This document shows positions 7,225 to 11,525 of a stretch of DNA of 11,525 nucleotides, piece after piece. The position numbers and the translations under genes are program-made. The stretch spans positions 1 through 11,525 of the forward strand of contig CAIVOW010000111.1 of the NCBI GenBank assembly GCA_903907665.1. Reading direction: 5' to 3'. The notes beneath the pieces are model-generated. The model searched no databases. It was not told the origin of the DNA and saw only the letters and a list, made by a program, of their open reading frames with translations. Numbering within the stretch: the first letter of the stretch is position 1; every line of letters starts with the position of its first letter. The DNA is from an uncultured Actinomycetes bacterium (GTDB lineage Bacteria > Actinomycetota > Actinomycetes > Nanopelagicales > Nanopelagicaceae).

Positions 7225-7241
7225 TTGAATATTCAACTAAA
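7220..7241. promoter_or_regulatory. Perfect 22-base palindrome, probable operator
   Basis: The half-site TTTAGTTGAAT is followed immediately by its exact reverse complement ATTCAACTAAA, with the centre between 7230 and 7231. The core TTGAATATTCAA overlaps a TTGAAT that is placed as the -35 of the dioxygenase gene, and the left end covers the TAG stop of the DUF2236 gene. AT-rich palindromes of this size beside a promoter are typical of dimeric winged-helix repressors such as the MarR family. No regulator gene is in the window, so the family is inferred. Confidence 0.6.
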
Positions 7242-7253
7242 AACCGATAGTTT
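7225..7253 (+). promoter_or_regulatory. Candidate promoter of the dioxygenase gene (leaderless)
   Basis: TTGAAT (7225-7230) and TAGTTT (7248-7253) are separated by 17 bases. Initiation about seven bases after the -10 would coincide with the A of the ATG at 7260, and no ribosome site is present, so a leaderless transcript is likely. The -35 lies within the palindrome at 7220-7241, so a bound repressor would block RNA polymerase. Confidence 0.5.
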
Positions 7254-7259
7254 ACTGTA

Positions 7260-8027
7260 ATGAAAACTCCCGCACTCTACATAGGCCACGGTGCGCCGAT
7301 GCTGCTTGATGACCCGGTGTGGAGTAGCGAACTTTCAGCATGGTCCATGTCTATGGAAAAACCAAAAGCAGTATTAATCGTGAGTGCGCATTGGGAGTCA
7401 GCACCATTGGCGCTAAGTTCTATTGAACCAAATACACCCTTGATATATGACTTTGGGGGCTTTCATCCAAAATATTATGAATTACAGTACAAAGCACCAA
7501 CGGCTCCAGAATTAGCAACAAGAATTGCTGGACTACTCCGCGATGACGTTGTGCATCAATCTAATCGGGGCTTGGATCACGGCGCCTATGTGCCTCTAAT
7601 GAAAATGTATCCCAACGCCGAAATTCCTATTCTTCAAATGTCTATTCCGACATATGATCCAGAGAAACTTTTTGCTATTGGAAAAAAGTTGGCTCCACTT
7701 CGTGATGAAGGAGTGATGATTGTGGGTAGCGGTTTTTTAACACACGGCCTGCCATATCTGAAGGATTGGACCATTAATGCTGTGCCTCCTGGTTGGAGTC
7801 TTGAGTTTGATATCTGGGCAAAAGAAACCTTGGATCGAGGCGCGATTGATGAATTGATGAACTACAAAAGTTTGGCGCCGGGAATGCCTTATGCCCACCC
7901 AACCGTTGAACATTTTGCGCCGATTTTTATCACTTTAGGCGCAGCCACTATTTCTGACGACGCACCTGAAACAAAGATTGATGGTTACTGGATGGGGTTG
8001 GCTAAACGCTCATTTCAAGTAGCTTGA
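7260..8027 (+). CDS. LigB/DODA-type extradiol aromatic ring-opening dioxygenase
   Basis: 255 residues, the usual size of the class III extradiol dioxygenase group that includes E. coli YgiD and plant DOPA 4,5-dioxygenase. It starts with ALYIGHGAPMLL (5-16), followed by IVSAHWE (40-46), FDFGGFHP-like YDFGGFHPKYY (63-73), NRGLDHGAYVPL (102-113), GSGFLTHGL (156-164) and HPTVEHFAPI (213-222). His10 and His44 are the expected metal ligands; His107, His162, His213 and His218 are further conserved candidates for metal binding or catalysis. The enzyme family opens catechol rings next to one hydroxyl using a non-heme metal, though some members carry zinc and their physiological substrate is often unknown. 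The gene has its own candidate promoter with a palindromic operator, 35 bases after the DUF2236 gene, and its last 13 bases overlap the end of tgt on the other strand. Confidence 0.9.
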   Translation: MKTPALYIGHGAPMLLDDPVWSSELSAWSMSMEKPKAVLIVSAHWESAPLALSSIEPNTPLIYDFGGFHPKYYELQYKAPTAPELATRIAGLLRDDVVHQSNRGLDHGAYVPLMKMYPNAEIPILQMSIPTYDPEKLFAIGKKLAPLRDEGVMIVGSGFLTHGLPYLKDWTINAVPPGWSLEFDIWAKETLDRGAIDELMNYKSLAPGMPYAHPTVEHFAPIFITLGAATISDDAPETKIDGYWMGLAKRSFQVA

Positions 8028-9259
8028 CCATAAAACCTGCCCATAAAGTCCTCTTTCAACTCAAAAAAATTGCCAGCAATAATCGCTTCACGCATCATCG
8101 AGACCAAGCGAACAATGAACCGCTCATTGTGAATAGTTGCAAGCGTTGCCGCAAGCATCTCTTTGCCTTTGAATAGGTGATTTAAGTAGGCCGCCGTGTA
8201 GTGCTGGCAGGTATAGCAATCACATGTTTCATCGATGGGGGAGAACTGTCGTTTATATTTGGCGTTCGTCATATTCACCCGTCCGCGTGGTGTAAACACT
8301 GCAGAAGTGCGAGCTTGGCGAGATGGTGCAACGCAGTCAAAAGTATCCGCTCCATTTTCAACTCCGACAAAAAGATCATCGGGCTCACCAATACCTAGAA
8401 GATGACGGGGTTTGTTTTGCGGTAATTCTTCACATAGCCACCCAACAATTGTTCCAAGTTTTTCTTTATCAAGGGCTCCGCCCAATCCGAAGCCATCAAA
8501 CTCAACTCCATCAACATTCATTCCACCAAGGTCCTGCGCAGCTTTACGGCGAAGGTCTTCATACTGAGCGCCTTGCAATACTCCAAATAGGGCTTGATAT
8601 GGTCGGTGGTTTCGTTCCTTTGTTAAACGATCATGTTCTTTGAGACACCGAATAGCCCATTTGCGTGTGCGCTCTAAAGATTTCTCCTGATATTTTCTTG
8701 TGTTATGCAAAGTGGTGCATTCGTCAAATGCAAAAATAATGTCTGCTCCAAGTTGGTGTTGAACCTGCATAGAAATTTCTGGTGTGAAACGATGCATTGC
8801 ACCATCAAGATGAGATTTGAAAGTTACGCCATCATCATCGACGTGAGCTAAGCGCTCCTTCTTTTCCGCAATCACTTCATCTGAGCGAAAAGTATCTTCG
8901 TTCATGGCAATTACTTTTTTGAATCCGACGCCAAGGGAGAGAACTTGAAATCCGCCGCTATCGGTAAAGGTTGGGCCACTCCAATTCATAAATTCTCCAA
9001 GCCCCCCGGCTTCATCGACTACATCGCTGCCGGGTTGGAGATACAAGTGATAAGCGTTGGCAAGCACGGCTTGTGCCTCTAGATCTTTGATCGATTCAGG
9101 CAGGACGGCTTTCACTGTTGCCTTAGTGCCAACCGGGATGAAGGCAGGGGTCTGAATTACTCCATGAGGGGTTGTAATTTCACCCGCCCGAGCCTGGCGG
9201 CCATCGATGGTGTGCGTCTGCCTGAAGGAAAACCCGCTAGCACCGCTGGAATTGGTCAT
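8015..9259 (-). CDS. tgt: tRNA-guanine transglycosylase (queuine/preQ1 tRNA-ribosyltransferase)
   Basis: 414 residues, a full-length TGT. The enzyme swaps guanine 34 of tRNAs with GUN anticodons for preQ1 (bacterial type) in queuosine formation. Landmarks are TPAFIPVGTKATVKA (37-51), TDSGGFQVLSLG (99-110) with the conserved Asp100, KSHLDGAMHRFTPE (148-161), DECTTLHNTR (179-188), GVLQGAQYEDLR (226-237) and DTFDCVAPSRQAR (305-317) with the expected catalytic nucleophile Asp308. Zinc ligands are Cys346, Cys348, Cys351 and His377. The FDGFGLGGALDKEKLG block (254-269) differs from the YAVGGLAVGE of proteobacterial enzymes and is what I recall from actinobacterial TGTs. The ATG at 9259 has no clear ribosome site but a -10-like TAGATA five bases upstream, so it may be leaderless. 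Neighbouring genes have no evident link to queuosine. Confidence 0.96.
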   Translation of the reverse strand: MTNSSGASGFSFRQTHTIDGRQARAGEITTPHGVIQTPAFIPVGTKATVKAVLPESIKDLEAQAVLANAYHLYLQPGSDVVDEAGGLGEFMNWSGPTFTDSGGFQVLSLGVGFKKVIAMNEDTFRSDEVIAEKKERLAHVDDDGVTFKSHLDGAMHRFTPEISMQVQHQLGADIIFAFDECTTLHNTRKYQEKSLERTRKWAIRCLKEHDRLTKERNHRPYQALFGVLQGAQYEDLRRKAAQDLGGMNVDGVEFDGFGLGGALDKEKLGTIVGWLCEELPQNKPRHLLGIGEPDDLFVGVENGADTFDCVAPSRQARTSAVFTPRGRVNMTNAKYKRQFSPIDETCDCYTCQHYTAAYLNHLFKGKEMLAATLATIHNERFIVRLVSMMREAIIAGNFFELKEDFMGRFYGQAT

Positions 9260-9264
9260 ATCCG

Positions 9265-9270
9265 TATCTA
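9265..9270 (-). promoter_or_regulatory. Candidate -10 element of tgt
   Basis: On the minus strand TAGATA ends five bases before the ATG at 9259, close to the spacing seen for the two oxygenase genes. A weak TTAAGA lies 18 bases further upstream as a possible -35. The position suggests a leaderless or nearly leaderless tgt transcript. The purine-rich AAGGGGG stretch is too far from the ATG to be a good ribosome site. Confidence 0.35.
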
Positions 9271-9393
9271 ACCCCCTTCTAGCCTCTTTCTTAAACCCGA
9301 CATTTAGGGCAAGATTCCCTGACTATCCGAGATCAGGCATGGCCTCTAGCTAGGGCCGTGACAGTTTCTTGGTAACCCTCAAAAGGAGAACAA

Positions 9394-11247
9394 ATGAAGC
9401 TACGTTTCACAGGGAAGGCAACTGTTGCAGTTGTGTCCTCTCTCGCGATGGCCGTTACCGGCATTGCAATGGGGCCAGCACATGCAGCGAAATCCTCTAT
9501 CACATTGATGGAATCAACTCCAATGACTGGATTGAACGCATCTGTTATTGATCAAGGGCTAACTTCGAATGCCGATATTGGTTACATGACCTATTTTGGA
9601 TTCACTTACTTTAATGACACCGGAAAGCAGATTAATAACACTATTTTCGGAACCTATAAAATTGTAAAAAATACAAAGTCTGATTTTAGAGTTCAATACA
9701 CTGTAAACCCTGGCAGAGTCTGGTCAGATGGGTCGCCAATTGATGGCGTCGATCTCCTATTCAGCCACATTGTCTCTTCCAGCAAGTATTCAATTGCCGC
9801 TGGCTTGGGTGATCCCGCTGATACATCAAGTTTCGCATCATTGGGATACGCAGGTGTTTACGACAATAACGTAGCTGGTGAGCCAACACTTTCAGCAGAT
9901 CACATGTCTGTAACAGTTCGCTACAGCTCACAAATCCCAGACTGGTCTTTTTACGGTCCTGGACCAACTCCCGTCCATGCACTTGAATTGATGGTAGACG
10001 GAAAGACAAAACTTGGGACTGCTGCTGAGAATGCTGCTGCAAAAGCCAAGTTCTTGAGCGATTTCACCTCGAAGAATACTTCTCGCCTCAAGGCAATGGG
10101 AAAGATTTGGTCTGAGGATTACAACATTCAAGACGTAAATTCTTCAACAAATCCGCTACTTCTCATCTCAAATGGTGATTACATCGTTGAATCATGTGTA
10201 AAGAACCAAAACTGCACATTGGTCGAGAATAAGAAAGCTAACTCTGGCCCAGATCTCAACGGAATTACAAAACTTGTTTACAGTTATGTAATCAACGATT
10301 CAACCGCTACTCAAGCCCTAGCTAATGGTGAATTGGATCTATACGGCGGAGGCGCACCAACACCTGATGTAGTTGCTGCAATTAAGAAATTGTCAGGAAT
10401 CACAACTGTCGGTGGAGACTCTGCGGGCTATGAACACGTTGACTTGAAGGCCGGCGATGGCCCAACTTCGACGGATCACTACACGGGTATTTTCTCTGAC
10501 GCAACACAGGGTGCAGCGAAAGCACTTGCGCTGAGAACTGCATTCCTTTTGGCATTGCCTCGTCAAGATATTGTTGACAAGCTAGTAAAGCCAATCAACT
10601 CAAATGCAGTCGTGATGAACTCAGTATTTGTGCCACCAAGTGACAAATCTGGTTATGGTCCACAAATTGCTGCTAACGGAACCTCCGTTTTCTCTGTAGG
10701 TTCTCAAGCAAGCCGTACAGCTCAGGCGCTTAAGATCGTTAAGCATTATTATCCAAATGCGCTGAAGAGCCCACTTCCAGTTCGCTTTATTTACAGCACA
10801 AAAGCAATTCGTGCCAGTGAAATGGCGCTGATTAAGGCTGAAGTAGCTAAAGCTGGATTTGCCGTTTCAGGCGCTCCCGACGCTAAGTGGAGTTCTCACC
10901 TAGCTAAAGACAATGGATATGATGCAAGCTTGTACGCATGGGGTCTTGGAGTTCCAACTCAAGACGGACTTTGCGCACTGTTCCAGAAAGATGGCGGCTA
11001 TAACGATGGCGCTTGGAACGATGCAACTCTTGAAGCAGATTGCAAGCAATTGCAATCAACAACTCTTCCTAAATCAGCAGTGACAAGAAAGACTATTGAA
11101 ATTGAGCGCGCTCTATTCAAGAAGTCCTACTTCTTACCGTTGTACCAATCTCCAGGAGTGACTGCTTACACATCCTCACTATCTGGCGTAAAGCCAAGCC
11201 CATTCAATCCAGTAGTTGCATGGAACTATTGGGAGTGGCATTTCTAA
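9394..11247 (+). CDS. Second extracellular peptide-type substrate-binding protein (SBP_bac_5 family)
   Basis: 617 residues, at the long end for SBP_bac_5. A Sec signal peptide (MKLRFTGKA, hydrophobic core about 9-26, cleavage probably after AHA at 31) has no lipobox cysteine. The family pattern VWSDGSPIDGVDLLFSHIV (109-127) corresponds to the W.DG.p.ta.DV.fs block, and NGDYIVESC (260-268) to the G.Y.l.s block. The C-terminal part contains DASLYAWGLGVPTQDG (510-525) and ends NYWEWHF. C268/C274 and C527/C550 could form disulfides (inferred). A strong ribosome site, AAAAGGAG, precedes the ATG at 9394. The protein is clearly different from the other binding protein in the window and belongs to a separate importer, whose permease starts at 11427. 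The substrate is probably a peptide but is not proven by the sequence. Confidence 0.92.
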   Translation: MKLRFTGKATVAVVSSLAMAVTGIAMGPAHAAKSSITLMESTPMTGLNASVIDQGLTSNADIGYMTYFGFTYFNDTGKQINNTIFGTYKIVKNTKSDFRVQYTVNPGRVWSDGSPIDGVDLLFSHIVSSSKYSIAAGLGDPADTSSFASLGYAGVYDNNVAGEPTLSADHMSVTVRYSSQIPDWSFYGPGPTPVHALELMVDGKTKLGTAAENAAAKAKFLSDFTSKNTSRLKAMGKIWSEDYNIQDVNSSTNPLLLISNGDYIVESCVKNQNCTLVENKKANSGPDLNGITKLVYSYVINDSTATQALANGELDLYGGGAPTPDVVAAIKKLSGITTVGGDSAGYEHVDLKAGDGPTSTDHYTGIFSDATQGAAKALALRTAFLLALPRQDIVDKLVKPINSNAVVMNSVFVPPSDKSGYGPQIAANGTSVFSVGSQASRTAQALKIVKHYYPNALKSPLPVRFIYSTKAIRASEMALIKAEVAKAGFAVSGAPDAKWSSHLAKDNGYDASLYAWGLGVPTQDGLCALFQKDGGYNDGAWNDATLEADCKQLQSTTLPKSAVTRKTIEIERALFKKSYFLPLYQSPGVTAYTSSLSGVKPSPFNPVVAWNYWEWHF

Positions 11248-11255
11248 AATCACAG

Positions 11256-11274
11256 TCTTACAAATAACGTAAGA
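11256..11274 (+). repeat. Small stem-loop just after the second binding-protein gene
   Basis: TCTTAC (11256-11261), a seven-base loop and GTAAGA (11269-11274) form a 6-bp stem starting nine bases after the stop codon. No T-run follows, so a simple intrinsic terminator is unlikely. It is the first of three inverted repeats in this gap. Confidence 0.4.
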
Positions 11275-11293
11275 TTAGGATTGAAACATTAGT

Positions 11294-11344
11294 TAAGAGT
11301 GGTGTTTGATATTTCGATATTTAAATATCTGAACACCACTCTTA
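11294..11344 (+). repeat. Long intercistronic hairpin between binding-protein and permease genes
   Basis: TAAGAGTGGTGTT (11294-11306) is exactly complementary to AACACCACTCTTA (11332-11344), and inside it GATATTT (11308-11314) pairs with AAATATC (11323-11329) around an eight-base loop. The result is a 13-bp stem, a small internal bulge and a 7-bp upper stem. The downstream sequence lacks a clean T-run, so an RNA stabiliser or partial stop seems more likely than a classical terminator. Confidence 0.7.
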
Positions 11345-11352
11345 CTCTGTCA

Positions 11353-11373
11353 TTACCAATCTATTATTGGTAA
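11353..11373 (+). repeat. Second stem-loop in the same gap
   Basis: TTACCAAT (11353-11360) and ATTGGTAA (11366-11373) form a perfect 8-bp stem with a five-base loop, nine bases beyond the long hairpin. An A-rich stretch follows on the plus strand, so it is not an intrinsic terminator in the gene direction. It could equally be a protein-binding operator in front of the permease gene. Confidence 0.55.
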
Positions 11374-11412
11374 CAAATTAAAAGAATTTAAAAAATAATG
11401 AGTAGAAGAGGC

Positions 11413-11419
11413 GAGGTGA
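11413..11419 (+). promoter_or_regulatory. Ribosome binding site of the right-edge permease
   Basis: GAGGTGA, a close match to the complement of the 16S rRNA tail, ends seven bases before the GTG at 11427. It identifies this GTG, rather than the ATG at 11398 or the GTG at 11416, as the start: both of those run into the TAA at 11422-11424. Confidence 0.65.
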
Positions 11420-11426
11420 GTTAAGA

Positions 11427-11525
11427 GTGTTTGCCTTTATTTCCCGGCGCTTAGGCATACTTTTACTCATTCTCTTTGGTTCAAGTTTTATTTTGTATAA
11501 CTTGACCGCTCTTTCTGGAGACCCA
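11427..11525 (+). CDS. DppB-like ABC transporter permease, N-terminal 33 residues (3' end beyond window)
   Basis: A GTG start at 11427 opens a frame to the right edge. It reads VFAFISRRLGILLLILFGSS (first residue read as Met in the cell) and continues FILYNLTALSGDP. This is the usual N-terminus of an actinobacterial DppB permease: a short basic cytoplasmic tip with RR, one long hydrophobic helix, then the conserved SGDP at the start of the outer loop. A good GAGGTGA ribosome site is in place. Its position downstream of a binding-protein gene in the same direction indicates a second peptide-type importer operon. Only the first membrane segment is visible, so specificity cannot be judged and the rest of the gene cannot be checked for integrity. 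Confidence 0.8.
   Translation, partial: MFAFISRRLGILLLILFGSSFILYNLTALSGDP

Noticed and set aside
9260..9393. Promoter of the second binding-protein operon in the gap divergent from tgt
   Set aside because: A promoter must be nearby, but no -35/-10 pair with acceptable spacing stood out on the plus strand, so none is reported.
9761..10131. Minus-strand open frames inside the second binding-protein gene
   Set aside because: They overlap a strongly supported plus-strand gene with signal peptide and ribosome site; the translations look like out-of-frame noise.
11294..11344. Calling the long hairpin a rho-independent terminator ending the second binding-protein transcript
   Set aside because: No T-run follows on the plus strand and a permease gene with a good ribosome site continues in the same direction, so complete termination is unlikely.
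11398..11424. Eight-codon frame beginning ATG at 11398 before the right-edge permease
   Set aside because: It has no ribosome site, is in another frame and is best explained as sequence around the permease ribosome site.
1..11525. CRISPR array, tRNA/rRNA gene, insertion sequence, phage, toxin-antitoxin or defence cassette
   Set aside because: No regularly spaced repeats, tRNA-like cloverleaf, transposase motif or terminal repeats were seen; every gene longer than 100 codons belongs to a familiar housekeeping or metabolic family.

Overview
The window looks like ordinary chromosome from a moderate-GC actinobacterium. The proteins carry actinobacterial forms of the Dpp/Opp permeases and of tRNA-guanine transglycosylase, GTG starts are common, and base composition by eye is in the mid-40s percent GC (estimated, not counted). 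That combination would fit small-genome aquatic Actinobacteria such as the acI/Nanopelagicales group, but this assignment is inference.

Layout. Positions 1-6204, all on the minus strand, hold one transport operon read from right to left: permease C, secreted substrate-binding protein, permease B, ATPase D, ATPase F, then the beginning of a PLP-dependent Orn/Lys/Arg-type decarboxylase that runs off the left edge. B-D and D-F overlap by 4 bases, the decarboxylase follows F by 9 bases, and a strong hairpin separates the binding-protein gene from permease B. Together these encode an ATP-driven peptide (or similar small-molecule) importer, with a possible amino-acid-decarboxylating enzyme made from the same transcript. 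Positions 6322-8027 on the plus strand hold two oxygenase-family genes: a DUF2236/MpaB-like protein and a LigB/DODA-type extradiol dioxygenase. A perfect 22-base palindrome lies in the promoter between them. Positions 8015-9259 on the minus strand hold tgt (tRNA-guanine transglycosylase), converging on the dioxygenase with a 13-base tail overlap. From 9394 on the plus strand a second, unrelated-looking peptide-type binding protein is followed by a cluster of inverted repeats and then the first 33 codons of a DppB-like permease, so a second importer operon continues beyond the right edge.

Regulatory picture. Three genes (DUF2236, dioxygenase, tgt) have a -10-like hexamer placed so that transcription would begin at or next to the start codon, which suggests leaderless mRNAs. 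The two binding-protein genes are both followed by stem-loops before the permease gene, a layout that usually keeps the binding protein in excess over the membrane parts.

I found no CRISPR array, RNA gene, insertion sequence, phage gene or defence-type cassette, and no clear evidence of an undescribed system. The best leads are the palindromic operator at 7220-7241, the decarboxylase in the transporter operon, and the absence of a lipobox in both binding proteins.
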